A DNA stretch of 19,359 bases, from positions 1 to 19,359 of the forward strand of contig JAAZLQ010000090.1 in assembly GCA_012799255.1 (NCBI GenBank). Direction: 5' to 3'. The notes beneath the pieces are model-generated. The model had not been told where the DNA came from and ran no database searches. It saw only the letters and a list, made by a program, of their open reading frames with translations. The stretch comes from Bacillota bacterium. Lineage in GTDB: Bacteria; Bacillota_G; Limnochordia; DTU010. The stretch's first letter is position 1. Every line of letters begins with the position of its first letter. The position numbers and the translations under genes are program-made. Of this stretch, positions 8,135 to 15,474 are shown in pieces.

Positions 8135-9211
8135 ATGATTAAATCAAATGGGTTCACGATGCACAACTTGTCAATATTGTCGAATGCTCAGAGCCGCTCA
8201 ATATCGCCAGAGAATTTCACTGGCGAGAAGGGCAAGGGAGGCATGGCTACAGAGGGCACCGGTAAGGGGCCTGCACGAGATCTTGGTAAAGGCTGGAAGG
8301 TATCGCCCTCGGTTATGGTTCCTGCTAACGATACCTTTGTCTTGGGTGAGATTCAAGGACCTGGTGTAATCCAACATATCTGGCTTACATGTTTTCCGCC
8401 TCAATGGAGAAGCCTTATTCTGCGTATTTATTGGGATGATGAGAAGGATCCTTCGGTGGAAGCGCCTATTGGTGACTTCTTCTGTAATGGATGGGGTGAA
8501 CGGTGCAATGTGAACTCTTTGCCTATTTCGGTTAATCCAGCAGGCGGTATGAACTCCTATTGGGAAATGCCGTTTCGTAAGTCAGCTCGCCTGGAAGTGG
8601 AAAATCTTGATGACAAGGAAGCAGTTCTTTATTACCAGATCGATTATAGTCTGACCGATGTACCTGAGAATGCGGCTTACTTCCATGCACAGTTCAGAAG
8701 GAGCAATCCCCTTCCTTACAAGGAAGTGCATACTCTGATTGATGGCGTTAAGGGTCAGGGGCACTATGTAGGTACCTACATAGCATGGGGCGTAAACAAT
8801 AGCGGCTGGTGGGGTGAAGGTGAAGTAAAATTCTACGTCGACGGTGATAAAGAATACCCCACCATTTGCGGAACGGGTACGGAGGACTATTTTGGTGGAG
8901 CTTGGAATTTCGAGCATCCGAAGGGTGAGTACGGAGTCTATTCTACACCTTTCCTGGGCTTACCTCAGGTAATTAAGCCAGATGGTTTATATCGCAGTCA
9001 GCAACGTTTTGGCATGTATCGTTGGCATATAATGGATCCAATTCGTTTCCAGAAGGATTTAAGGGTAACAATCCAAGCCCTTGGCTGGAGATCAGGAGGC
9101 AGGTATCTACCTCTTCAAGATGATATAGCTTCTACGGTATTTTGGTATCAGACTGAGCCGCATAATCCCTTCCCAACTCTACCAGATAAAGATGGCCTAG
9201 AAGTGATCTAG
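8135..9211 (+). CDS. GH172 (DUF2961) furanosidase copy B
   Basis: This intact 358-residue protein belongs to the DUF2961/GH172 family, a jelly-roll glycosidase family. Characterised members include an alpha-D-fructofuranosidase/difructose-dianhydride enzyme of Bifidobacterium and exo-alpha-D-arabinofuranosidases that degrade mycobacterial D-arabinan. Conserved blocks are ILRIYWDDEKDPSVEAPIGDFF, GHYVGTYIAW, WWGEGEVKFYVDGD and GTGTEDYFGGAW, ending with FRVT-like and VFWYQTEPH segments. Candidate catalytic acids are Glu228 (in GEGE) and Glu250 (in GTGTED). There is no signal peptide, so it should act in the cytoplasm on imported oligosaccharides. AGGAGGT (8121-8127) sets the ATG start. It is clearly more diverged than copies A, C and D, which resemble one another, suggesting a different substrate or linkage. 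The exact sugar cannot be read from sequence. Confidence 0.9.
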   Translation: MIKSNGFTMHNLSILSNAQSRSISPENFTGEKGKGGMATEGTGKGPARDLGKGWKVSPSVMVPANDTFVLGEIQGPGVIQHIWLTCFPPQWRSLILRIYWDDEKDPSVEAPIGDFFCNGWGERCNVNSLPISVNPAGGMNSYWEMPFRKSARLEVENLDDKEAVLYYQIDYSLTDVPENAAYFHAQFRRSNPLPYKEVHTLIDGVKGQGHYVGTYIAWGVNNSGWWGEGEVKFYVDGDKEYPTICGTGTEDYFGGAWNFEHPKGEYGVYSTPFLGLPQVIKPDGLYRSQQRFGMYRWHIMDPIRFQKDLRVTIQALGWRSGGRYLPLQDDIASTVFWYQTEPHNPFPTLPDKDGLEVI

Positions 9212-9252
9212 GGGAAAGCGGGGTAGAATAGGAAGAATAAGGTGATTAAGTG

Positions 9253-10194
9253 ATGGTAGATAGAGCAAGACCGAAAATTTTGGTTATTGGAAGCTTTATG
9301 ATGGATCTCGTTGTCCGCACTCCTCGTGTACCAGACAATGGGGAGACTGTGATCGGATCGAGTTTTCGTCGGTTTCCAGGTGGTAAAGGGGCGAACCAGG
9401 CTGTAAGCGCAGCCAGGCTTGGCGCCCAAGTAACGATGGTCGGGAAGTTAGGTTATGACGTCTATGGCGATGAAATGCAGGATGCTCTAAATAAAGAAGG
9501 TATCCGTACAGAGTATATTCTTCGCGATAAAGACGCCTCCACTGGGGTAGGTTTTGTTACACTTGATGAAACGACGGGCAACAATCGTATTGTTGTTGTT
9601 CCAGGTGCTAACCTCCGCTACAGTCCCGAGGATCTTGCTTGTATTGAGGATGTTGTACGAAATAGCGATCTTCTGATGCTTCAGCTTGAGATGGACATGC
9701 GTTTGATTGAAGCTGCGGTAATGATGGCGGAAAAACACGATGTTCCAGTGATCCTAAACCCTGCACCAGCCCAATCTTTGGCTGATGAGCTATTGGAAAA
9801 AGTGACATACTTGACTCCTAATGAGACAGAAGCACAAATTCTCACCGGCGTCCAAGTGGTAGACCGTCAGTCAGCGGAAAGGGCTGCCCAGGCGCTTCTG
9901 GAGAAGGGCATCCGCAAGGTTGTTATTACCTTAGGGCACCACGGAGCCATGATTGCTGACCAATCCGCGACTGAGTTGGTGCCCGCGTTCAGCACTTCGG
10001 TGGTTGACACTGTTGCAGCAGGAGATGGTTTTAACGGAGCCTTAGCTGTGGCTGTAGCTCAAGGGACTCCTTTACCTGAAGCGGTAAGGTTTGCGAATGC
10101 AGTTGGGGCTTTGGTGGTAACAAGAGAGGGAGCTATACCTTCACTCCCAAGCGCCCAGGAGGTCAAGGCTTTTCTCCAAAAACAGGTTGGTTGA
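9253..10194 (+). CDS. rbsK: ribokinase (PfkB family)
   Basis: This cytosolic carbohydrate kinase of 313 residues transfers phosphate from ATP to the C5 hydroxyl of ribose-like pentoses. The ribokinase hallmark GGKGANQA (residues 43-50) binds the sugar, and the C-terminal PfkB motif DTVAAGDGF (252-260) carries the catalytic Asp258. The substrate-facing N terminus (GSFMMDLVVR) and the NPAPA segment are typical of RbsK rather than fructokinases. AAGGTGA (9239-9245) lies 7 bases before ATG 9253, preferred over GTG 9250. E. coli ribokinase is known to accept D-arabinose, giving arabinose 5-phosphate. With an arabinose-5-phosphate isomerase two genes downstream and no ribose transporter or RbsD nearby, D-arabinose is an attractive substrate here. 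D-ribose or fructose remain possible. Confidence 0.9.
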   Translation: MVDRARPKILVIGSFMMDLVVRTPRVPDNGETVIGSSFRRFPGGKGANQAVSAARLGAQVTMVGKLGYDVYGDEMQDALNKEGIRTEYILRDKDASTGVGFVTLDETTGNNRIVVVPGANLRYSPEDLACIEDVVRNSDLLMLQLEMDMRLIEAAVMMAEKHDVPVILNPAPAQSLADELLEKVTYLTPNETEAQILTGVQVVDRQSAERAAQALLEKGIRKVVITLGHHGAMIADQSATELVPAFSTSVVDTVAAGDGFNGALAVAVAQGTPLPEAVRFANAVGALVVTREGAIPSLPSAQEVKAFLQKQVG

Positions 10195-10231
10195 CAACAG
10201 GTACAACATAATTGCATAAGGAAGGTGTACA

Positions 10232-11296
10232 ATGATGATGGTAAAGCAAGTGGGAAGTTCTTTACGTGAATTGGCGACTCTGCGCAACGCGAAGCGCAAA
10301 CGAGTTTCCAGCTATGATCGGACAGGCGGTAACGATGACCGGCTGCATATAAAACCAGGTACTACTGCAACAGTTGCCGATATTTCTGGTGCTGGCTGCA
10401 TTACTCACATTTGGGTGACGATGGATTGCCGTGCTGAGTACTTCTTACGTAAAGTTGTGCTCCGCATGTATTGGGATGGCGAGGAAGATGCCAGTGTGGA
10501 AGTGCCTATTGGTGACTTCTTTGGTATGGGACATGCTGAGCACAAGAACTTCGTCTCGGCACCGCTGGACATGAGTCCAGAGGATGGCAAGTCGTTTAAC
10601 TGCTGGTTCCCCATGCCTTTTGCAGACGGCGCCCGCATTGAAGTGACGAATGAATCAGAGGAAACACTGATTTTCTACTACTATGTTGATTATGAACAGT
10701 ATGATCATCTGCCAGAGGATCAGGCCCGTTTTCACGCCTACTGGCATCGTGAAAACCCCACCGATGGAATCTCTGAAGAAGGTCTTAAGAACACTGAATT
10801 TCAGCTTGAAGGTGAAAACACAACAGGTGAGGGGAATTATGTAGTACTTGAAGCAGAAGGTAGAGGCCATTATGTGGGCTGCAACCTGAACATCCATAAC
10901 TTACGCTATACCGGAAAGTGGAATTGGTATGGTGAAGGTGACGATATGATCTTTATTGACGGTGAGACCTTCCCGCCTTCCTTACATGGGACGGGAACAG
11001 AGGACTATTTCAATACTGCCTGGTGTCCAACACAGGAGGTTAATGCTCCCTATCATGGTATCATTAAAGCGGGAGATCCGAATTGGGCCGGCAAGATTAC
11101 TCTCTACCGCTACCATGTTGCGGATCCGATCATGTTTGATAAGTCCATTAAGGTTACCATTGAACACGGTCACAACAATCACCGCAGTGATGATTGGTCA
11201 AGTACTGCCTATTGGTATCAAGTCGAGCCACACAAACCTTTTGATCTGAAACCTGTGGAAGAGCGTCTACCCCGCAAAGAGCAGGAGTGGGAGTAG
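10232..11296 (+). CDS. GH172 (DUF2961) furanosidase copy C
   Basis: This intact 354-residue GH172 enzyme is the only undamaged member of the A/C/D subgroup. Conserved blocks are VLRMYWDGEEDASVEVPIGDFF, HYVGCNLNIHNLRY, NWYGEGDDMIFIDG, LHGTGTEDYFNTAWCPTQEV and IEHGHNNHRSDDWSSTAYWYQ. Candidate catalytic acids are Glu235 and Glu257. With no signal peptide it is probably cytoplasmic. GGAAGGTG (10220-10227) precedes three tandem ATGs; spacing favours ATG 10235, though 10232 is reported. Its stop TAG abuts the ATG of the isomerase, so the two are translationally coupled and probably act together. By family knowledge it should release a D-arabinofuranose or D-fructofuranose unit; the isomerase partner favours D-arabinose. 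Confidence 0.92.
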   Translation: MMMVKQVGSSLRELATLRNAKRKRVSSYDRTGGNDDRLHIKPGTTATVADISGAGCITHIWVTMDCRAEYFLRKVVLRMYWDGEEDASVEVPIGDFFGMGHAEHKNFVSAPLDMSPEDGKSFNCWFPMPFADGARIEVTNESEETLIFYYYVDYEQYDHLPEDQARFHAYWHRENPTDGISEEGLKNTEFQLEGENTTGEGNYVVLEAEGRGHYVGCNLNIHNLRYTGKWNWYGEGDDMIFIDGETFPPSLHGTGTEDYFNTAWCPTQEVNAPYHGIIKAGDPNWAGKITLYRYHVADPIMFDKSIKVTIEHGHNNHRSDDWSSTAYWYQVEPHKPFDLKPVEERLPRKEQEWE

Positions 11297-11905
11297 ATGG
11301 GTGTGGATGTGAAAACACTTATACGAGAAGTCATAACAGTAGAGAGTCAAGCGATACAGGGGCTTCTTGAGCAAATCGATGATCGTTATTCCGCAGCAGT
11401 TGACTTACTTGAGAAGTGTGAAGGCAAGGCGGTTGTTGTTGGCGTAGGCAAGTCCGGGATTATCGGTAAGAAAATTGCGGCTTCTCTGGCGAGTACGGGA
11501 ACACCAGCGTTTTTTGTCCATGCCACAGAAGCAGTGCACGGAGATTCGGGTATGATCGAGGAAACAGATGTTGCTATCCTCATCTCTAACAGTGGCGAGA
11601 CTGCAGAAGTGTTGAGCGTGATTCCAATTATCCAACAGATCGGTGCCAAAATGATCTCAATTACATCAAACCACTGCTCGACTGTGGCACGTGCTGCACA
11701 TGTCTCCTTGGCCTATGACTATGAAAGGGAAGCAGACCATCTAAATCTTGCTCCCACAACGAGCGCTGTATTAGCCTTAGTGATTGGTGATGCACTGGCG
11801 GTTAGCTTGTCCATATTAAAAGGATTTACAGATGCGGATTTTCACCTCTACCATCCAGGGGGAAGCTTAGGGGCTCAGCTTGCTGAAGCCAAGGTACAGA
11901 AATAG
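11297..11905 (+). CDS. arabinose-5-phosphate isomerase, CBS-less KpsF/GutQ/KdsD type
   Basis: This SIS-domain aldose-ketose isomerase (202 residues) should interconvert D-arabinose 5-phosphate and D-ribulose 5-phosphate. Signatures are VGVGKSGIIGKKIA, TEAVHGDSGM, ILISNSGETAEVL, LNLAPTTSA and LYHPGGSLGAQL. Counting residues, Lys52, Glu104, Glu145 and His186 match the catalytic Lys59, Glu111, Glu152 and His193 reported for E. coli KdsD at a constant offset of seven. The paired CBS domains of KdsD and GutQ (about 320 residues) are absent. Single-domain versions are known, for example in Bacteroides. The gene starts immediately after the stop of GH172 copy C and is last in its operon. No KDO or lipopolysaccharide genes are nearby, so a catabolic role seems likelier than KDO synthesis. 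Sugar-phosphate specificity is inferred. Confidence 0.88.
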   Translation: MGVDVKTLIREVITVESQAIQGLLEQIDDRYSAAVDLLEKCEGKAVVVGVGKSGIIGKKIAASLASTGTPAFFVHATEAVHGDSGMIEETDVAILISNSGETAEVLSVIPIIQQIGAKMISITSNHCSTVARAAHVSLAYDYEREADHLNLAPTTSAVLALVIGDALAVSLSILKGFTDADFHLYHPGGSLGAQLAEAKVQK

Positions 11906-11911
11906 TATGCC

Positions 11912-11938
11912 AAAAAGGCTGCCGCGAGGCAGCCTTTT
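11912..11938. terminator. bidirectional intrinsic terminator
   Basis: An 11-bp perfect stem (AAAAGGCTGCC with GGCAGCCTTTT) closes a GCGA tetraloop of the GNRA class. The A run on one side and the T run on the other make it an intrinsic terminator on both strands. It separates the convergent isomerase and glycosidase genes, whose stop codons are only about 36 bases apart. Confidence 0.93.
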
Positions 11939-11941
11939 GCA

Positions 11942-12790
11942 CTAAAACCAGTTCAACTTGGCAAGATACAGTCCGCCTTCACCCCAGCCGGCGCGACTAA
12001 TGAAGTATTCTCCTTCATTGAAGATGATTTCTGATGCATGCGTGGGGAAGTCGCCAATAACATTTTCTAAATGCCATTCAAAAGGAGTATCACTTGCATA
12101 CATTTCAGATCTGTTGTAAGGGTTGTTGGTGCACACCGTTAAGTAGAATTGGTTCTTGCGCTTGATGACAAAGGGCGATTCTGTGGGGCCGCCAAAGGTA
12201 CCGGTTTGTGGATGTGTAAAGACTCGTCTTTTGTTATCCCAATGGATGAAATCTGTGCTTGTGACACATTCTACGGTGTGGTTGCCTCCGGTTGGTGTAC
12301 TCGTTGCTGTATAATACATGATCCACAGACCTTCATGGCTTATGATCATAGGATCCCGTGCATCAAAACCGTCAATCAGCATGGGATTTGCTGCATGCCG
12401 CTCCCAGTGCCATAAATCCTTGGATGTTGCCAGGTGGATTCGATATTGGTCATTACTAGGTCCGCCTGCACAGTAGAACATATAATAAGTACCCTCGTGT
12501 TCAATAATGTGCGGAGCCCAAACATGGGACTCATGCCACTTTTTGTCAGCAAACAAAACATACGGCTGTTTCTCCCATTGGGGATTAGTTAAGCTTTTCG
12601 AAGTAGCATGGGCGAAAAACTTCTCTTCAAGGGGTTTGGCTGGCTCTGTTTGGGTTATTCCAAACATGTGCCACAGTCCGTCTTGATCTTGAATGAAACA
12701 ATGATCATTGATGTACCACTGGTCTGTCTCACCAAGTGACGGGTCATAGATCTGCCTAAATTGACCAGAAGTTACAAGCATTTTCTTCAT
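11942..12790 (-). CDS. GH32/GH43-like five-bladed beta-propeller glycosidase
   Basis: This 282-residue protein resembles the GH32/GH43 group of furanosidases. Three acidic positions fit the family triad: Asp in WYINDHCF (residues about 26-33, like the WMNDPN motif), Asp in GFDARDPMII (the RDP motif) and Glu in GGPTESPFV (equivalent to the EC motif). Repeated blade motifs such as GLWHMFGIT, GTYYMFYCAGG and GLWIMYYTATS support the fold. There is no signal peptide and no C-terminal beta-sandwich, so it is a single-domain, probably cytoplasmic enzyme. It would hydrolyse arabinofuranosides, fructofuranosides or related sugars; specificity is unclear. The gene is convergent with the main operon and shares its terminator. 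Its upstream region faces promoter P3. No well-spaced Shine-Dalgarno sequence is evident before this ATG; a second in-frame ATG lies three codons later. Confidence 0.8.
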   Translation of the reverse strand: MKKMLVTSGQFRQIYDPSLGETDQWYINDHCFIQDQDGLWHMFGITQTEPAKPLEEKFFAHATSKSLTNPQWEKQPYVLFADKKWHESHVWAPHIIEHEGTYYMFYCAGGPSNDQYRIHLATSKDLWHWERHAANPMLIDGFDARDPMIISHEGLWIMYYTATSTPTGGNHTVECVTSTDFIHWDNKRRVFTHPQTGTFGGPTESPFVIKRKNQFYLTVCTNNPYNRSEMYASDTPFEWHLENVIGDFPTHASEIIFNEGEYFISRAGWGEGGLYLAKLNWF

Positions 12791-12989
12791 TTTAACTCAA
12801 CCTACTCTCCCAAAAAAAGTGTGAACTCAGTTTGACGACCGAAACGAACCAGACTGGGTAGCGGCGACTATCGATATATGTATGTTCTACAGATGCTATC
12901 CTACTCCTCGTTAGGACGAGGTAAACTTAAAACGCGTCTAATTTTGTTTAGCTTAGACGCAGAAAGTGAAAGAAACGTAAAAATTGGGG
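12791..12989. other. divergent intergenic region with two hairpins
   Basis: There is no gene here. It contains a short hairpin (CCTCGT-TAGG-ACGAGG, 12906-12921) and a larger inverted repeat (12934-12960, listed separately). No convincing sigma-A promoter for the minus-strand glycosidase was found by eye, although one must lie here if that gene is transcribed alone. None of the TGTAA...TTACA operators falls in this part, so the glycosidase may be controlled differently from the two plus-strand operons. Confidence 0.5.
12934..12960. repeat. 8-bp inverted repeat, possible operator or hairpin
   Basis: GCGTCTAA (12934-12941) and TTAGACGC (12953-12960) are perfect inverted copies separated by 11 bases, so the arm centres are 19 bp apart, close to two helical turns. 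It lies between the divergent glycosidase gene and promoter P3. It could be the operator of a second regulator, or an RNA hairpin; on the minus strand it is followed by a short T-rich stretch. Confidence 0.55.
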
Positions 12990-13018
12990 TTGACACATAC
13001 TTTTGTTCCGGGTAATAT
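12990..13018 (+). promoter_or_regulatory. sigma-A promoter (P3) for the second operon
   Basis: TTGACA (12990-12995) is perfect and is followed after exactly 17 bases by TAATAT (13013-13018), a 4/6 -10 match with the key first, second and last bases. Transcription would start near 13025. Two LacI-type operators lie about 54 and 177 bases further on, inside the untranslated leader of the MalG-type gene. The arrangement mirrors P1 and P2. Confidence 0.85.
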
Positions 13019-13077
13019 AGACTTAACAACGTTTAAGCGCGATGGAAACAACTATGCCTTGTTTTTTGGCAGTGATT

Positions 13078-13091
13078 TGTAAACGATTACA
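13078..13091. promoter_or_regulatory. LacI-family operator O4
   Basis: TGTAAACGATTACA is identical to O1 and O5. It lies downstream of P3 and should block elongation or loop with O5, whose centre is 123 bp away. Confidence 0.85.
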
Positions 13092-13200
13092 ATGCTCGGT
13101 TTCAAGGCTATGGTTGTTATGATTCTGCGAGAGGGGGATGAGCATCTCAATGAAGAGACATTAAAGATGGACCAGCATGCGAGAGTTTTTCACCGTCTGT

Positions 13201-13214
13201 TGTAAACGATTACA
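13201..13214. promoter_or_regulatory. LacI-family operator O5
   Basis: This is the third exact copy of TGTAAACGATTACA, ending 19 bases before the preferred ATG (13234) of the MalG-type permease. If translation began at the upstream ATG 13177 the operator would lie inside the coding sequence, which argues for the later start. Confidence 0.83.
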
Positions 13215-13233
13215 AGATAGGATTGATAACAAA

Positions 13234-14109
13234 ATGATGGACAGCACACCAAGGGTAAAAAATAGAAATTGGAGTAGGCATCTTTCCCGGATATCAGCTC
13301 ACTTATTCGTTGGTGCATTGGCTCTAGTATACATTTTTCCAATCTATTGGATGCTGATAACCTCTTTTAAGATTCCTCGGGAAGTGATGGCCTGGCCGCC
13401 GACCTTCTGGCCCAGGGAGATTACTACCGCCGCATATGCAGAAGTTCTAGAGGTTTTTATGTTTGACAGGTGGTTTCTCAATAGCATTTTTGTGGCAGTC
13501 GCGGTAACAGTTATTGTCCTTGCGGTTACAAGCCTGGCAGCCTTTGCTTTTGCGTTCTACAGATTTCCTGGCAACCAGTTCCTGTTTCTGTACATCTTAT
13601 CAACACTGATGGTTCCGATCCATATAAGAATGATTCCGTCTTTCCTGCTGGTTCGCGGACTGGGGTGGGTTGACAGCTATGTGGGGCTGATCATACCCCA
13701 AGTGGCATCTCAGTGTGCACTAGGTGTGTTCCTGTTGCGTCAGTTTTACAAGGGTGTTCCGCGCGATTTAGTTGACGCGTCCAGAATTGACGGCTGCAAG
13801 GAGTACCAAGTGTTCCTCAATGTCGGAGTGCCTCTAGTAAAGCCTGCTCTGTTTGCCCTGGGCATTTTCGTGTTTGTAGCTGCCTGGAATGACTTCGTCT
13901 GGCCCTTGTTGATGGTTCAGGGTGAAAAAATGAAAACGCTGACGTTAGGGCTGCTAGGTATGTCAGATGTGACCGCTGAGCAAATCGGACTGACTTGGCC
14001 GCAGAAGATGGCAGGCGCCACCTTAGTTGTAATGCCTATCGTTACTGTGTTCCTGTTTTTCAGAAACATATTCGTGCAAGGTGTTTCTTTATCGGGTTTA
14101 AAGGGATGA
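13234..14109 (+). CDS. carbohydrate ABC transporter permease, MalG type
   Basis: This inner-membrane permease (about 291 residues from ATG 13234) belongs to the CUT1 sugar importers. Six predicted helices begin with HLFVGALALVYIFPIYWMLITSFK. The MalG-family loop contains VPIHIRMIPSF, and the cytoplasmic EAA coupling motif reads LVDASRIDGCKEYQVFLNVGVPL. A longer frame opens at ATG 13177, but that would place operator O5 in the coding region and add a non-family N terminus. ATG 13234 or 13237, about 11 bases after an AGGAT, is preferred. Having the MalG-type permease first, before the binding protein and MalF type, is an unusual order. No ATPase gene accompanies it, so a shared MsmX/UgpC-like ATPase encoded elsewhere is expected. 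Confidence 0.88.
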   Translation: MMDSTPRVKNRNWSRHLSRISAHLFVGALALVYIFPIYWMLITSFKIPREVMAWPPTFWPREITTAAYAEVLEVFMFDRWFLNSIFVAVAVTVIVLAVTSLAAFAFAFYRFPGNQFLFLYILSTLMVPIHIRMIPSFLLVRGLGWVDSYVGLIIPQVASQCALGVFLLRQFYKGVPRDLVDASRIDGCKEYQVFLNVGVPLVKPALFALGIFVFVAAWNDFVWPLLMVQGEKMKTLTLGLLGMSDVTAEQIGLTWPQKMAGATLVVMPIVTVFLFFRNIFVQGVSLSGLKG

Positions 14110-14143
14110 TCCCTTTGACTAATAAACAAGAGGAGGAACTCAA

Positions 14144-15454
14144 GTGTTAAGCAAGCGGAAAGTGACAATTGCAGGTTTATTGGTGTTGATGCTGTGCGGT
14201 ATTTTCGTTGGTGTTGTCCAGGCCCAGGAAAAAGTTGAGTTGACAATGTCTGTATGGGGCATGCCCTGGGAAGACAAGCTGTACACAGACTTCGCGATAC
14301 CGCAGTTCGAGGCCAAGTATCCTCACATCAAAGTCAATTTTGTGCGGTTTGAAGACTATTGGAATCAGTTGCTTATTCGTCACGCAGGCGGCAACGCTCC
14401 TGACGTCATGCGCAATGCGGATGAGGATTTCGGTCAGATGAGAATGCGCGGAGCTTTGCACCCACTGACATCTTATGTTGAAGCCTCTAACCTGGATTTA
14501 TCGGATTTTCACGACATTGCCATTGATGCCCTGACTGTTGACGGGGAGCTCTGGGCACTGCCGCAGGATTTGTCCCCCAGAAACCTTCTCTACTACAACA
14601 AGGCCATGTTTGATGAGGCTGGAATATCGTATCCAACAGCTGACTGGACCTTGGAGGATTTGGTGGATGCAGCCAAAAAGCTCACCAAGGGCAGCCGGCC
14701 CCGCGTTCAGCAATGGGGTATTACCTGGTCTGAGGCACACTTCTTGTCTACCGCCATGCTCGGTTTCGGCGGCGAGTTATGGGATGAGAACGGAAGATCT
14801 GTAGTTGCCGGCGAGGGCAACGTAGCAGGTATCGAGTGGATCCAGTCTCTGGTTTTTGAACATGGTGTTGCTCCTAATTATCTTGAAGTTGACCCAGGTA
14901 ATACGCTGGATCTGTTCAAGGGTGAACGCTCTGCTATGCACATCAACGGCGGATGGAGCGTACCAGCCGTTGCCAGGGATGTTCCCGACCTGGATTTCGG
15001 TGTAGTTCCCCTGCCGAAACCTTTGTCCACTGTTTTGGGTCAGTGCATTTGGACAATGAGTTCTCAAACCGAATATCCAGATGAAGCATGGCTTTTGATC
15101 GAATTTCTGTCCAGCTATGATGTGCTCAGAGAGTACTGGCAGCTAACCTGGGTGGCAGCTCCAGCTAGACTGTCCGTTATCTTCTCCGATGATTTTTCCA
15201 AAATCACCGGCGTAGAGGGACACGTGCCTGCAATTACTGATCCGCAGCGGCTCCAGGACTTGACTGGATTTTGGGATGTTCTAATTGGTGACGACCGTTT
15301 TACGCAGGACCATGTTCATCCGTATTATGGTGTGCTGAAAAACACCTTTTTAGAGCCATACTCTGATGAACTGTTTGGTGCAACTCCTGCCGATGCTGCA
15401 GCCATTTTGCAGACGATCCAAGACGGCGTGAACAGCGAGATCGATGCCTTCTGA
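14144..15454 (+). CDS. extracellular sugar-binding protein, family 1
   Basis: This 436-residue secreted binding protein of the MalE/UgpB type (SBP_bac_1) delivers a sugar or oligosaccharide to the flanking permeases. The signal peptide (residues about 1-28, KRK then a hydrophobic stretch) ends in V-Q-A before QEKVELTMSVWG. The single Cys in its core is not in a lipobox context. Family features include QFEAKYPHIKVNF, the GGNAPDVMRNAD segment and a Trp-rich C-terminal half. The start is GTG 14144, 7 bases after AGGAGG (14131-14136). A 14-bp hairpin follows the stop, before the MalF-type gene. The ligand is unknown but is presumably related to the GH172 substrate, given the shared operators. Confidence 0.9.
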   Translation: MLSKRKVTIAGLLVLMLCGIFVGVVQAQEKVELTMSVWGMPWEDKLYTDFAIPQFEAKYPHIKVNFVRFEDYWNQLLIRHAGGNAPDVMRNADEDFGQMRMRGALHPLTSYVEASNLDLSDFHDIAIDALTVDGELWALPQDLSPRNLLYYNKAMFDEAGISYPTADWTLEDLVDAAKKLTKGSRPRVQQWGITWSEAHFLSTAMLGFGGELWDENGRSVVAGEGNVAGIEWIQSLVFEHGVAPNYLEVDPGNTLDLFKGERSAMHINGGWSVPAVARDVPDLDFGVVPLPKPLSTVLGQCIWTMSSQTEYPDEAWLLIEFLSSYDVLREYWQLTWVAAPARLSVIFSDDFSKITGVEGHVPAITDPQRLQDLTGFWDVLIGDDRFTQDHVHPYYGVLKNTFLEPYSDELFGATPADAAAILQTIQDGVNSEIDAF

Positions 15455-15474
15455 TAGCTTTAGACAGAAAATAC

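Noticed and set aside
13138..13164. Eight-codon mini-ORF in the leader of the second operon
   Set aside because: Its GAGGGGG lies directly against the ATG with no spacing, and nothing indicates a regulatory peptide.
314..13214. Operators as a CRISPR or dispersed repeat family
   Set aside because: The 14-mers are short, scattered and symmetric, and lie only downstream of promoters, which fits operators. No CRISPR array, tRNA, rRNA or insertion sequence was seen in the window.
13177..13233. Upstream start (ATG 13177) for the MalG-type permease
   Set aside because: It has no good ribosome site, adds residues not typical of the family and would place an operator inside the coding sequence.
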